Origin: Salvator merianae
Lineage: Eukaryota; Chordata; Lepidosauria; Squamata; Teiidae
Assembly: GCA_003586115.2 (NCBI GenBank)
Contig: QVOM02000116.1
Span: forward strand, 41,626,197-41,690,196
Direction of reading: 5' to 3'
Length of the DNA: 64,000 nucleotides
Shown here: piece by piece, positions 1 to 11,232 of the stretch
Numbering within the stretch: the first letter of the stretch is position 1
Layout of the letters: the number at the start of each line of letters is the position of its first letter
Notes under the pieces: model-generated
Database searches by the model: none
Told to the model about the DNA's origin: nothing
Seen by the model: the letters and a program-made list of their open reading frames with translations, nothing else
Made by a program: the position numbers and the translations under genes

Positions 1-410
1 AGCCAGCAGCCACCGCTGTTTAGAAATGTTCTTCTTCTCTTTCCGCCCCTTTACTCTTCTTGTTGCCCTACCATGCTTATAACTACCTGAGAAACTGGAG
101 GACTGATGAGGAGTTTCCTTTTCCTGTTTCCTGCATGCTCTGCGTATCTGAGGAAAAGGAAACACTGTTATACAACATAGTGAGCTTTCCTCCTTTTCCT
201 ACATGCTTTATGTTCTCTTGCTGATTGACAGGAGACACACTGTTGCTTTGAATGTGAAACATGATTGTAAATCTCCGACGTTTTACCTGCCCCCATAAAA
301 ATGAGTGGTTCTGGATGATATTTCCATTGCAGTACTTTGTTGAAATGTGCAAAGCAAACTGATCTCTTTGTTGCTCGTTCTCTCGCCAATATTTCATATT
401 GACTATATGT
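1..410. other. unassigned sequence
   Basis: No gene or recognised repeat. Short open frames here have no recognisable protein features. Confidence 0.5.
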
Positions 411-556
411 CTCAAACGTTGCTTACTTATTTCACTATATTTGGATATTCCAGAATAAAGCATTCCTGGGATGGGAGTGCTTTATTCTGGAATATCCACG
501 CTTCATTCCAGAATATCCAAATATAGAAGAATAAGTAAGTGACGTCTGGATGCAGC
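411..556. mobile_element. P-family palindromic MITE, copy 1
   Basis: The two halves are inverted copies of each other: an arm reading about TATTTGGATATTCCAGAATA near 438 returns as its complement near 515, and TGCTTTATTCTGG sits at the centre. The right end is TCTGGATGCAGC, the terminus shared with copies at 12829, 33330 and 39563. The left end lacks that terminus and looks truncated. There is no coding capacity, so a transposase from elsewhere would have moved it. Confidence 0.75.
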
Positions 557-1239
557 CGTACTCTCCGAATACTTAATAAAGGTTATTGTTTGGTAAAACA
601 ATTACATGGTTTTAACCTGCCCCACCTTTACTTGGTCTCAAATCCCTAGATAAGCGTCTTCTTTAAAACCTCAGTTTCAACAGCTGGGGAACCTCTGGGC
701 CACAGGATTTCATATAACACAATGTCATCCAAGAAATGGTTTCTAGGAAGCAATCTGATTCTAGAGAGACATTAATTTTGGAGCCTTCCAGTTTAATGGA
801 CACATTTTTAGTAAGTCATCCAAATGAAGATTTACAGCTTCTTGAGTTCTCTTTCTCTTTTCAAGGGCCTCTTCCATGAACAGTATATGAAGCACCACAT
901 AAGCTCCCAAACAGCTGCTTTAGACCATGAATAGCCTTTGCTTTCTGTGACTGGGGAATAAAAGTTTTAAATTTATCTCTTTATTTATTATGTCTTATTT
1001 TATACCTCCACTTCTCCCAGAGAGCTGAGGTTCACATTAAAAAGTCTTGGAGCCTAAAAAAATACAGCGGTAGCAACATCAGCAAAGACTCTGGTTACTT
1101 AAAACAGGCATTTAAAGCTCAAATCAAGTTTTCTATACTGTGAAATTCAAAACTTTAAATAAAAGACAGCAGCAATCAATAAAAAACAGTTTTAACTGAC
1201 TGTAATCAGTTTGTACAATCCTCCATTCTAGCTTTCCCA
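557..1239. other. unassigned sequence
   Basis: AT-leaning DNA with no recognised gene or repeat family. Confidence 0.5.
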
Positions 1240-1380
1240 GGCCCTTTCTGCTCTGGCACTTATTCTGCATTATATCCCAGAATAGGTACCTGCCATCTGC
1301 ATGTTGCAGTTTGCACTAGCATGTGGATAGTAAATCTCTGTTCCAGGATATAATCTGGAATAAGACCCAGTGCCATATTC
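1240..1380. mobile_element. A-family palindromic MITE, decayed copy
   Basis: Begins GGCCCTTTCTGCTCTGG, close to the A-family terminus. It contains the family's two inverted modules, TTATATCCCAGAATAGG and ATATAATCTGGAATAAG, and a TTTGCACTAGCATGTGGATA centre also found at 13090 and 52080. The right terminus has degraded. It has no coding capacity. Confidence 0.7.
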
Positions 1381-2579
1381 TGTGATGAAAAGATATGTTT
1401 TCAAGGTTTTCTTAGCTTGCTTTCAGGCTAGCCAAACATCTAAAGGGAGGGAATTCCACAACTAAAGCGCAATCTGCACAGCGTCATTATGGCGCCTTGA
1501 GTGTGCCCTGAAGGCATGGTGTCTGCTCAGCACTGTGCCTTCATCGTGCACTCAACATGAAGGAAAGCACAGTGTCTGCTTGCATGCCATGCTCTTTTCC
1601 CATTACACCACTACAAGTGCTGTTAAGGTTCTGTAGCAACTGAGCAATTTCAAGAGCTCTTCAGATTGCTTCTGTGCCCTCCTGTGGTAGTGGCTGAGGG
1701 GAGTTTCTGGTCCCCTCAGTGACGTTGTTCTCAAAGGCTCCAGGGAATGGTCCATGAGGCCATTTCCCATCTTCAGTGCCCGCCTCCACCTTCCAGTTTT
1801 GAAACAGGGAACCAAGCTTTGATTTGGAGAATGGTGAAGATGTCTTTCCCATCTGGCTTTCCTCACTACTATTCACAAGTGGGAAAGCTAGTTCCTCCCC
1901 GTCTGGCAGGATTGGGTGTAACATGGAGACTAGAGTCTCAAAATCATAAACTATCCTTGATGAGGTAGAGGGAGGAACAAGTCTCCCTATCCGTCAAATG
2001 GCAGCTGGGAGCGCTGCCTGTTTTGCCTTTTGTGCCAGGTGCCTCTGGTTGTAGACAGAGAATGTTTGATCTGCCACTGAGATTTGGGAGAAGAGTTGAA
2101 AGGGCACTGCTGACTGATGCTTCAGAGCAAAAGGCTTGCTAAGTCCAGTTTGCCTTGATGATTTGAGAACAGTCCATCGCTCCCCTTTACCTCTGCTCCA
2201 TAACTTCTCCCTTCCCTTTTTGTTTTTAAAATCAGTTGTTACTTTGGCAGCAGCAGACAGGTGAACAACCGTGGCGCATATTTGCTGGAAGCTGATGTCA
2301 CTTAACTGTTTGGAAATATTAATATTTGCTTGAGGGAATATATGCAGAAACCAGGGGAATCTTAAATATCTGCAGGAACAAAGACAAGTGTACTTAAAGG
2401 CATGATAAACAGACACTTCAACAGTTTAGAAGAACAAATGGGACCACGTAATAGAGAGGAGCAACGAAAAAGCCCTTTAAGGTTGGAAAATAATTCTCTT
2501 TAAGGCATGTCATAGTCATCTAATGATGGGGAGGTTGTTTTATGTGAAATACTGTACACATGTTTGAACTAGGGTATGT
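1381..2579. other. unassigned sequence
   Basis: No recognised gene. Overlapping open frames on both strands up to 140 codons show no domain or exon-like structure and are treated as chance. A short imperfect dyad around CACTGTGCCTTCAT and its complement lies at about 1520-1575. Confidence 0.45.
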
Positions 2580-2700
2580 GAGAGGGCCTTTTTTGTGGTA
2601 GCCCTGAGGCTGTGGAACAACCTCCACACTGAAATGCATCTGGCCCCATTGTTGCATACATTTAGGTCCTTTCTAAGCAGAAAGGCCTGTGTCCAGAATA
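2580..2700 (+). mobile_element. L2-clade LINE, ORF C-terminus fragment
   Basis: The plus-strand translation from about 2583 reads RAFFVVALRLWNNLHTEMHL, then APLLHTFRSFL. This fits the closing motif of squamate L2-clade reverse transcriptase proteins (family form: AFxVxAPxLWNxLPxExRLAPSLxxFRxxL). Only some 35 codons remain, with no catalytic domain, so this is a 5'-truncated dead copy. The match is to a remembered family pattern and was not computed. Confidence 0.7.
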
Positions 2701-3824
2701 GTGGGTCAGGAACAGCAAGGCCCGCTAATTCAGGACATGGGAAGGCATGGGTGTAATCAGTGGTGCATCACTGAAATGCATCCCATGGTAGCGCCAAACA
2801 CAGGATGGGTGTTTACCAGTAATTATGATCAGAGCTTCCCTGTTTGGGATCACTCTCCATCAAAAGTCATACTAGTTGGGGGCAGGGCCTCATAGATCTT
2901 CATTAACAGATCTAGAAACGCAGATGCTTATTACATTTTAATCTGGATTATGGCTCTGTGCAGACAGGGCTTTAGGCAGAAGGTGAAGACATTCCATCTT
3001 TACTTTAGCCTTAGCCTCCCATTTCAGGCACCATTATTTGTTGTTTTAATAAGCTAAGTCTTCAGCTGTATTATTCAGGGTATAGAAAGGGATAGAAATT
3101 TGAATGAATGAATGAACGAATGAATAACAAATCAAAATGTCAAGTGTTCACAGAAACCATATTTAAACTTTGCTAGTGGTAGTGAATTCTGCAAGATGTG
3201 GTGCTGGGCAACAGCTTGAATGGCTTCAGAAAAATTTAGAGGGAAATTGAAGGGAAAACAGTAGCTGCCCGTCCTGGTAGAAGTATGTCTACTTCTGTTG
3301 GTATTCCTCTAATGTCCAGCTGCTGAGAGATCATGTCTATGCCCTGCACAAGGGCTCCACCCCATCCTTTTATTTATTTCCTATTACAGCCAAAATATTA
3401 AGTAAGTGATTTTACATTCCTTCCACATGAGGAAAAGAAAGAAAACACATCAATCATTATGCTTCCCACATATTTCTTAATCAGCACAAGTGTCCAGTGA
3501 AAGCAACATTTTATCCTGTTAATTTTGAAACACATTTCAACATTAACTTCCATGCAGGATTTTCTTCACCCACTATATCCCCTAGGATATATACTTTAAG
3601 GTAACACGTAAGTTTTTTTTTTAAAGAGACATGCTGTAAGTCTAGGTCCAAACTGGAAACAGCCTTCGGGTTTTGTGCCAATTGCAACCTGGTAGCTAGT
3701 AGCATCCATATATTATCATCTTTTCTGTTTCAACATTTGGTTTTGATTTGCAAATATTGACAATAAGCATAAGCAATCCAAATGGATCCAAAATTAAGTT
3801 TATTATGCTCTAGGGTTTTTATAT
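2701..3824. other. unassigned sequence with a short GAAT repeat
   Basis: Holds a short (GAAT)n microsatellite at 3101-3125 with one interrupted unit. Nothing else is recognised. Confidence 0.5.
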
Positions 3825-3900
3825 GTAGCTGGTTGGCCACTGGAAACAGGCTGTTGGATGAGATGGGTCACTGGTACAATCCAGGAGGAGTCCAGTCTAA
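3825..3900 (+). mobile_element. CR1/L2-like LINE 3' tail fragment
   Basis: The stretch containing GGCTGTTGGATGAGATGGGT then CACTGGTACAATCCAGGAGG resembles the sequence just before the 3' end of the common squamate CR1/L2-like tail (compare GGACTAGATGGGCTGTGGACTGATCCAGCAGGG, read on the minus strand at about 23500). It is short and diverged. Confidence 0.5.
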
Positions 3901-4020
3901 TTTAGTGACACCTAACAACAGCAATAGGATGGGGCAATACATGTCCTAATCAACTTTTCACCATTCATACCAACCTTTTCCAACTTCTAGGTCGCAGGAG
4001 CTGATAGGAGTTGTAGTTAA

Positions 4021-4321
4021 AAGAAGAAGAAGAAGAAGAACTTGGTTTTTATACTCCGCTTTTCTCGGCTGAAGCTGACTCAAAGCGGCTTACAAGGTTA
4101 TTTTTCACCCGAAGGCTTACTTCTATCTATCTTCCGCATCACACAATGTGATGCTCCCTATTTATCTACTTGCAATTACTTGCTTTGGAACAGCTAGGTT
4201 GGCTGGAGCTAGAGGCCAGTAGAGGGTGCTCATCCCCTCTACACAGCAGACAGGGGCCTTGAACTCCGATCCTCCTATTGAAAGATCAGTGCCTTAGCCA
4301 CCTGCACCACCATGCCTCCTA
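4021..4321 (-). mobile_element. tRNA-derived SINE
   Basis: Read on the minus strand it starts with a tRNA-like head (GGCATGGTGGTGCAGGTGGC, then a B-box-like GGATCGGAGTTCAAGGCC), continues through a body ending in AAAGCGGAGTATAAAAACC, and finishes in a (CTT)n tail at 4040-4021. Head, body and simple-repeat tail are all in the right order, which fits a nearly full-length squamate SINE. It encodes no protein. Mobilisation by the L2 or BovB machinery is inferred. Confidence 0.75.
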
Positions 4322-4957
4322 AAAGTAGCTGTAATATGCCAGGCTCAATATAGGAAAGCAGTATTAACTTTTTAGCTGGGAAGAAATCTGTAATTGTTTT
4401 CTAAACTTGGTAATACAAAGGCTGCCTAGTTTCTCTTGTTTCTATTTTTTTACTATCTAGTGGAGAGCAAAGAGTCTAGTCCTCCTTGAATAAAATACAG
4501 TGAAACAGCATAGAGGTTGGTTGGTCCATGGGGGGTGGGAGGGACATTAATGGAATTCAGGAAACAAATGTATGAAAATTGGGAGGAATATAATTATACA
4601 AAATTGTATTATTATATACTTAATACTCCTGTACTCTACGTAGAAAGCTAAATGAAATTTGTAAAAATAAAATTAAAAATCTAGTTTTCTATATTTAAGG
4701 AATTTGTGCCTTTCACGGAAGGATGGGATTGGGAAACCATTTTTAGAAACGGAGGAATTAAGCAGTTATGTTTCTAAGGTCTCCCCTTAGAACAAGCCCA
4801 ATTTTGCTTTTTAGACTGTGCTTTAGATGAGGACAAATGTACTCCAGTCCATGCCACTAGAGCGGAGTTTGGAGTTCATACTACAAATGTTTTATTAAAA
4901 CTATTTAACTTCTGGTTACATGTTACATCAGTGCATGGACAGATTCTGCAGGCTGGG
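4322..4957. other. unassigned AT-rich sequence
   Basis: No recognised gene or repeat; several AT-rich runs around 4560-4700. Confidence 0.5.
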
Positions 4958-5396
4958 GGCCTGTTTGCACTTACTTGCTAGTGAGCATGCAGATGCTCAT
5001 TAGCGAAGCACATCCACACTCCACGGGGTCCAAAGAGTCTGGGAGCATCTGCAGCCACTCCCAGATGCTTCTAGCTGCAGACAGCCAAAATGCTGACCGT
5101 AGCTTGACCAAGAGCAGCTGGATTGCTTCTGGTCAGCAACACCTGCTTCTGGATGCGAATGCTATGAGGCCACATCATGGCTGCCACTGCACAGTTGCAT
5201 GCTGCGCCCTGCTCGCCATGGCAATAGCCAGACGTTTCTGCAGCCACTGTCATGGTGAACAGGCATGCATTTGCTCTGCAAGTACTGGAGGTCCAGTACA
5301 GGACCATTCTAGCACTCACAGTGCAAATTGTTGCCGCCCGGCTGGGTCTTAACCAGCTTATAATTATACCATTCTAAGTTGGTCAGTGTGAAAAAG
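4958..5396. mobile_element. C-family palindromic non-autonomous DNA transposon
   Basis: Starts GGGCCTGTTTGCACTTACTT, close to the shared terminus, and ends CAGTGTGAAAAAGCCCT, roughly its inverse. The interior carries CGCCATGGCAATAGCCAGAC and CTGCAGCCACTGTCATGG, which recur in the copies at 15061, 27160 and 49996. The imperfect dyad explains overlapping open frames on both strands. No transposase is encoded. Confidence 0.7.
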
Positions 5397-6693
5397 CCCT
5401 GAGTCTGGAAGAGCTCCTTAGGTCTAAGCCTGCTTTCCAATAGGTTTCACATTTTAACAACAATGTTTTATAGTGTGGTGTTTTTTTTCCCATCCAGTCC
5501 TTAGGCATTTATCAGAGTGATAAAGGAATTAAGCACCACTCTAGGACAAAGTTCACACCAGGCATGAGGCAAAACATCATGGAGTGCAACTGTCCCACTT
5601 CAGCCTACCTTCAGAGCTGGGTGGAGTTGGGTGGCATATTTGGAATGGTCCTCAAAGTGGTCTGTTTCTGGAAGCTGGCAAGATGTCACTGGGCTCCAGA
5701 ATGAGGTTGGATTGCTCCTGCCACCATTGCTTGTCCTCACAGGATTGCAAAGGGTTTCCCAGCAAAGCGCTTCTGGACGTGGGTTTTGTGTCTGGGAGTG
5801 GGCCAGACAAGAGGCCCGTGCAGCCAAGACTGTGTCTCCTGGAGAACACCCTGGCTTGGTCCTGTGCACATGTTTCTCAGGAGTTTGAAGGTGAAAGGAT
5901 TAGAAATGGTCATTGGAGATGGGAGACAGGTCTAGGCTTAGGGTCTAGGACTTTCAGAACATAAGAGAAAGAGAGAGAGAGAGAGAGGCACAGATTTGAA
6001 TGTAGCGGGAAAGCAATGGAAGGCAGTGGTTGGTTAGGAGTCTGAGCAAAGGTACAGTAAGTGATATGGGACATCCTTGTCCTAACTGTTCAGAACTGTA
6101 TTCTAACAGCCTCCCTCTATGCAATTACAGCTGTTTCATTTTAGTGGATCCAGATTGGCAGGACAGCTGCTTATGCAGACGAGTACCTGGCTAACCCATT
6201 TTTCTTTTTCTGACAGACAAATAGTTGCAGCCTCCTGTAATATTCCAGTACTGATGGAAAAGCAACAGGTGACAGGGCTTCTCACTCTCCTATTGGAAGA
6301 AACAGCAATATGATTGTGAGAAAAACAGTCTACTCAGCCTTGGGAAAGTAAACTTGTTGGATCACTTGGATGTTTGTGTGCAATTTCTATTTATGAGTAG
6401 AGACTAGACAAGATCCTTATCTGGTGGGGAGCGTTAAGGAATACTCTAATTATGGTGTTATAAAGGAATGTACCTATGTGACCCTTTAGAGATTCTGACT
6501 TTGAATAAATGTCACTCATCTCCTCTCTAATAATTATTTTGTCCTCCTTTGTTTTGCATAATGGAATACTCTTTGGCTGTGTTTCCAAATTTGGCTGGTA
6601 GAATGTTTCATCTGCATGGGACAAGGTGGTGGACCAGGATACAGTGCAAAACTGGCATTGTACGCAGTCTATTCCAGAAGCTCATTCATCCAT
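5397..6693. other. unassigned sequence with a GA microsatellite
   Basis: Contains a purine (GA)n run at 5963-5988. The 126-codon open frame at 5584-5964 overlaps open frames in three other phases and has no recognisable domain. Confidence 0.45.
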
Positions 6694-6805
6694 CATCATG
6701 ATGGGGTGACTTTTCAGCCCATCTATGTATGCCAGTAGTTATTCACCGCAGGAATTATGGCTACTGGCATGCATAGATGGGCTGAAAAGTCACCCCATCA
6801 TGATG
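6694..6805. repeat. near-perfect 45-bp inverted repeat (hairpin)
   Basis: Arms 6694-6738 and 6761-6805 are reverse complements at 44 of 45 positions, around a 22-base spacer. The one difference is T versus C in ATCTATGTATG / CATGCATAGAT. Each arm ends in the self-complementary CATCATGATG. No target duplication is evident at the ends. A transcript would fold into a long hairpin. It could be a very young MITE, a miRNA or siRNA-type precursor, or a recent inverted duplication; the sequence does not decide between these. Confidence 0.9.
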
Positions 6806-7197
6806 GGCAACTTGATAGTGGATTCCTCTTTTACAACCCCGGAGGTAATCCAAATACAAGCAGACATGGCCAATGATACCTAACGGTGATGGACGTCACT
6901 AATATCTGAAAGGCCATAGACGCCCTGTAGGTCACCCCTCCTAAACTGGAGAATGTATTTGCTTTGTCTTTAATGGACCCAAAGTATGTGGCAGCAATCA
7001 GCATTATGCAAGGTCATTAACCTGGCCTATCCAGCTGTGGGTGGAAGAGGTAGCTATATAAAATAAGCCCATGAAAAACAGCATGGGAGGGAACATTGCT
7101 GTACTGTAGCTGTTCAAACCATGGCTTTTATTTGGGGCTGTTGTTGTTGGCATCCTTCTGTCTTACTAGACAATGGAAGGAAGGTATGGAAACCCTG
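6806..7197. other. unassigned sequence
   Basis: No gene or repeat recognised. Confidence 0.5.
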
Positions 7198-7645
7198 GCT
7201 GCATCCAGGCAGGGTGTAAAACCTGGGATTATCCTGGCACTATATTGGGATTGCCACATGTATTTGTGGCAATCCCAATGTAGTCCTGGGATATAGAGGT
7301 GAAACCCGGGATATTGCTTTTGTAGGAAAAAGAACACTGAACCCAGGTTTTCCTACATATGATATTGCTTTCTTTGTCTGGTGCTTGCTCATGGGATTCT
7401 CTATGTTGGAAATACCCACTGCACAAGCGTGGGGATGATACCTGGCTGAAAGTACTCTCTGCGCAAGTGCAGGGGGCAGACACTTGTGCAGTTCTGAGTA
7501 TTTTTATCATTGGATGCATCGTGGGAGCAAGCACCAGACAAGCTAAGTGCCCACGCTTGTCCCAGATGGCAGGGATGGCAAGAGGGAATTGCTGGATCTA
7601 AGCAAGTTCCTGAAATTTCCTCTCACCATCTGGAGGCAGCCTCTG
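7198..7645. mobile_element. D-family non-autonomous DNA transposon
   Basis: Starts near GCATCCAGGCAGGGTG and ends near CATCTGGAGGCAGCCTCTG, related to the ends of the copies at 40865 and 44305 (GTCCAGACTGGGT and GGGGGCAGCCTATG). It contains an internal stem of GATTGCCACATGT with GTGGCAATCCCAA, and the motif GTCTGGTGCTTGCTCATGGGAT that recurs at 44493 and, inverted, in this copy near 7530. It has no coding capacity. Confidence 0.65.
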
Positions 7646-7834
7646 ATTTGTCTGGGCATCAGAGTTTCCTTCTTGGCTTTACCAATGCGATCCTAAGGAG
7701 TGTAAACATGATATCTGGCACTGGATTCACTGCAAGAGCTGCAGGAGAGATGACATGTGGTCCATCCAAGCAACCTAAGGGTTCCACTGCAGATTTTCTG
7801 ACAGGGTTTATTCCTTTAGCCCTTCCCTTTCCCA

Positions 7835-7955
7835 AGGGAGTGAGGCATTTTGTACAAAGTGGGGAAGACACAATTAGCTTCTATGGCAGAGGAAGGATTT
7901 GAACCAAAGGAATCCTGGGTTATATAGCCTAGTGCGCTCAACCACTGCAACAGTA
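7835..7955 (-). mobile_element. tRNA-derived SINE head fragment
   Basis: On the minus strand it reads CAGTGGTTGAGCGCACTAGG then ATTCCTTTGGTTCAAATCC, giving A-box-like and B-box-like promoter elements spaced as in a tRNA-derived SINE. The 3' part is missing or unrecognisable. Confidence 0.6.
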
Positions 7956-9004
7956 TAGGACATAGCAATCCCATCTTCCAATCTGGAGAGCACTCAGTGA
8001 CACATGAAGAGCCCTGTTCTAGTCCAGCTAAAGCAAATACGATTCCTGTTTAGAACGGATGAGCAAAAATAGAGATAACATGGAAAGCTACCTTAATGGA
8101 CCGTGGCATCATCAGCTTTGGTATTGCTCACATGTAGGCTGCATCCACATGGCCATAAAAATGGTCATTCCAGTGGCAGGAGCATGGAGATCTTGCTGCA
8201 AGGGTTGGAGATATGCTGTTTATATGGCTAGTTCCTGCTGGCCTCCAGGCATTCAAATCCATGGAACAAAAGTGTCCAATTTTATATTTATATGCTAGAC
8301 AAGAAATGACCCAGAAGTTGGCCGTTTTTGGTCTGATGGATAACTGCACTGAGAGGAAATTGTCCTGGTAAGTCACCCCTGCTGCCACTGTTGCTACATT
8401 ATGGTGGCAGGGGCTGAAATCCTCCTCCAGAATTGTTTTTCATGCCCGGTGCACAGGGTACCTCTGAGGATGGATTTAGTGTAGGCCTGACAGCAGTGAG
8501 AGCTAAGTCACAGAGGTGCCCTAGGAGCATCCATTTTCTATGCTGTGGAGGCAGGCTTACTGTTAGCTGATCTTTAAGGGAGCACTGAAAGGGGTATGTA
8601 CCTATCACAACAAGCAGTAGACAAGACCCATGAGTCCATACTTCCATTTTTCTGAAGTGTTACCTTGTTGATCTGTGATCAAACTGCTTGCAATAATTCA
8701 AAATGCCCAATCAAATGTTGCCTGACTGTCCAGAGTTTGGGCTGGATTGTGTGGTCCACAACTACAGGCCGTCATTCACACCTTGGCAAACCACAGGTGG
8801 GTTTCCTTTCCCTTTTGCTATGATCAGTCGTAGACATGTTCAGAATTGCATTATTTCCTGCCCTGATCGCACACATCCCATTCCTACCTTGGTACATGTC
8901 TGTTGACAGGGGTGCTAAGTTTGAACATTGTGTTTAGACTCTTTTGGATAGGTTGCCGGTGTCTAATGAAATGTTTCTGCAGACTGACCAAAGGGGTGTT
9001 CTCA
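7956..9004. other. unassigned sequence
   Basis: No gene recognised. A GCTGCATCC motif near 8129 may belong to another old DNA transposon, but no second end was found. Confidence 0.45.
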
Positions 9005-9252
9005 AATTGTGACTGTGTCTACACCCCCCCAGGATATTGATGTCAGTGCACACAACCTTAGGCTGTCTAAACCTGAGTCGGTGTACATGTGACATTCCCC
9101 AACGATCAGGCATTCATAAGCTTGAACTGGATCAGCACTGTTGGTGCAGAAGTTGCTGATCTTGCACACACCTCTCGTGGTTGGGATCAGTGGGCCTGGC
9201 TATTCTAAACCCACTGATCCTGACTCAAGGCAGGTAAGTGCGGAATGGGCCT
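9005..9252. mobile_element. G-family palindromic MITE, copy 1
   Basis: The right end GGCAGGTAAGTGCGGAATGGGCC is shared with the copy ending near 32902. The interior holds inverted modules GGATCAGCACTGTTGGTGCA and TTGGGATCAGTGGGCCTGGC. The left end is poorly preserved. The terminus matches the A, C and E families, implying the same mobilising transposase. Confidence 0.6.
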
Positions 9253-9520
9253 TAGATAGTTCCTTGGGGCCAAATGGATGAATAAATAAACTATTCACCT
9301 TCTGTAGCCTAGGTGTGTCAGAAATGAAGCTCTTACTGAAGGACATCTTTTTCTTCTAACGTTTTGCTCAGTTCAGTTTCTACTCCAAAAGCCGTATAGC
9401 ATTGAGTCATGAAGAGAAATGCATTAAAATACATTTTTCCTCACCATTCTCAAGAATTCGTAGGAGTCTGGCCCACTTCCTCCCCGAATCATCTTGGGTA
9501 TTATAAATGGAAACTGTACA

Positions 9521-10189
9521 ATGTGTCATTGTGATTCTAATTTCTTTAACAACTTTATTTCAGCAGAATGTGGGCCTTCATCATGCTTCTCTTCCCCCCT
9601 CCCCTTGCCATATTATTTAGCCTTTGCTCTTATAGCAGCCAAGGATTATAGCACTCTAAGGAAAGACGGAGCAGAACCTGCAAAGGAAGAAGTTGCAACT
9701 CAGCAAAATTCCAGAAAAGGGGAGAAAGTGGGTTTGCCTGGCGGAGAGGAGGGGTGGAGAAAGGGATCAGCAAAAGGCAGAAACTGTTTTAATAGCTTTT
9801 TCATATTGGGTCTTGCTGTATCTTTTACAGCAAACTGTTTATGGAAATTTAATCAAGATGGTTCTCCATCTCCCCTCCTGGAGACTTCATGCTTCCTTTG
9901 TAATATAAATTTCCTCTCTTTTGGGTCTCTGGACTCCGGAAAAGATTTAGCTCCCTCTATGCATTTCCTCTCCACTCATGCTCTCCAAAGGGTATTTTGC
10001 AGAGCGCTGGACCTGTTTGGCATAGAGCAGTTCAGCGGTATGAAATTACTGCAGGGCGGAGAGGCTTTTTCCCACCAGGCATTTGCAGTGACGTGTGGTT
10101 TCCTTCGCTTTTTAATTATAACTGGCACTCTGACGCTGTTGCTGCCACTGCTGGAGGCACTGGTTAAGGGGGAGGCGGTCCCAGCGTAA
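9521..10189 (+). other. long open frame, no recognised product
   Basis: An open frame of 222 codons from its first ATG at 9521; upstream in-frame codons to 9494 are also open but lack an ATG. I recognise no domain. The translation is rich in Ser, Leu, Phe and Cys, with a lysine/glutamate-rich patch around residues 50-90 and a hydrophobic C-terminus that could mimic a membrane segment. A pyrimidine-rich stretch ending TTTATTTCAG at about 9550-9562 resembles a splice acceptor inside the frame. It ends at TAA within CAGCGTAATG. A frame this long is uncommon in this window, yet codon use shows no obvious coding bias. More likely chance openness plus conserved non-coding DNA than a gene. Confidence 0.12.
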
Positions 10190-10394
10190 TGTAAAAAAAA
10201 GAAGAAGTGATAATTTACGACATATTGTACAAGCCTGAACCAGCAGTCCCACTCGAGGCCTGCATCAGCATGTTAAAATCTCCCACGTGCAACAAGTGTC
10301 AAGCACGACTTGCTTCGCTTCTTAGCTTGCTCCTGTTTTTGGGAAGAATTTGCCTCCCTTTGAAATCTCTCCTTGGAAGGGATGGGGCTGGATC
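9937..10394. promoter_or_regulatory. CpG-retaining unique segment, candidate regulatory element
   Basis: By eye there are about 15 CpG dinucleotides in some 460 bases, clearly denser than flanking DNA, where CpG is depleted. The segment contains CACGTG at 10284-10289, TGACGTGTGG at 10089-10098, and no recognised repeat. Retained CpG outside a young transposon suggests low germline methylation or selection, as in an enhancer, promoter or exon. This is inference; no TATA box, transcript or conservation evidence is available. Confidence 0.25.
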
Positions 10395-11071
10395 GCTTTG
10401 TTCACTGGCTCTTCATGCATCCAGTGCTGCTGTTGGCACATCTTGCACTGTCTAGAAGGGTTTAATTTTAATAGGCTTTTGCTGTGAGGCTTTCATAGTT
10501 ATAAATCAGCAATAGCAATGTAGCATCTCGTACCGTTGCAGCTTGGAAGAGTTTTGCTGGATTCACTGGGTTTACCTTTCTGATGTCAAACCCAATCCCA
10601 AAGTTGTGGGCCATGTACATTGTATGCAGCCCAGTTTCTTGGTCAAGCCCATAATCCAGCCAGCCTCCTTACCCAGAGAACTGCGTTCAGAAAGATGCTG
10701 GACAGCACAGAAAACTACATCAGGGGTTCAACTGTTTGGTCTCTGACCTCTTGCTCCATCGCAGCAGTGGTCTGGTGCTGCACACAGTCAGCCGCTATCC
10801 ACTTGGATGGTTCCTTTCTCATGATGCTGATTATGGCAGCCTGAGAAGATATTAAACACTGAGCCACTTGTGCTGTTATGGGAGTTATCCAAACTGCTTA
10901 AGTATCACTTTCACAGCAGATATTTGTGTTGGAAGGAATTCCCCCCAGTTGCCTTTCTGCTTTTCTGTTACAGAGATGGTAGACTGTTCAGCACAGTCAG
11001 AAGGAAAAAGCTCTCCTATGGCAAGTGTACTTTGCAGGAACCATACGATAGCCAGATGGAAAGAAGCTTAG
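10395..11071. other. unassigned sequence
   Basis: No gene or repeat family recognised. Open frames of up to about 80 codons look like chance. Confidence 0.45.
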
Positions 11072-11188
11072 GACTCCTACACCTATAACAGTTGCACAGA
11101 AGGGAGAATTGTAGCAGACGTTTCCTTTATGACAGGCTGCATCTGTTGAAATTCCCCATTCTATGCAACTGTTAAAGGTTCAGGAGTC
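11072..11188. mobile_element. palindromic MITE, single copy
   Basis: The left arm GACTCCTACACCTATAACAG then TTGCACAGAAGGG is mirrored by a right arm whose complement reads GACTCCTGAACCTTTAACAG then TTGCATAGAATGG. The dyad continues inward through GAATTGTAGCAGA and its inverse. It is about 117 bp with no coding capacity. Its ends differ from those of the other families in the window. Confidence 0.7.
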
Positions 11189-11232
11189 TTTCTCTCTGTC
11201 TGACCACCTTAAGCATCCACCTGAAGGAGACT

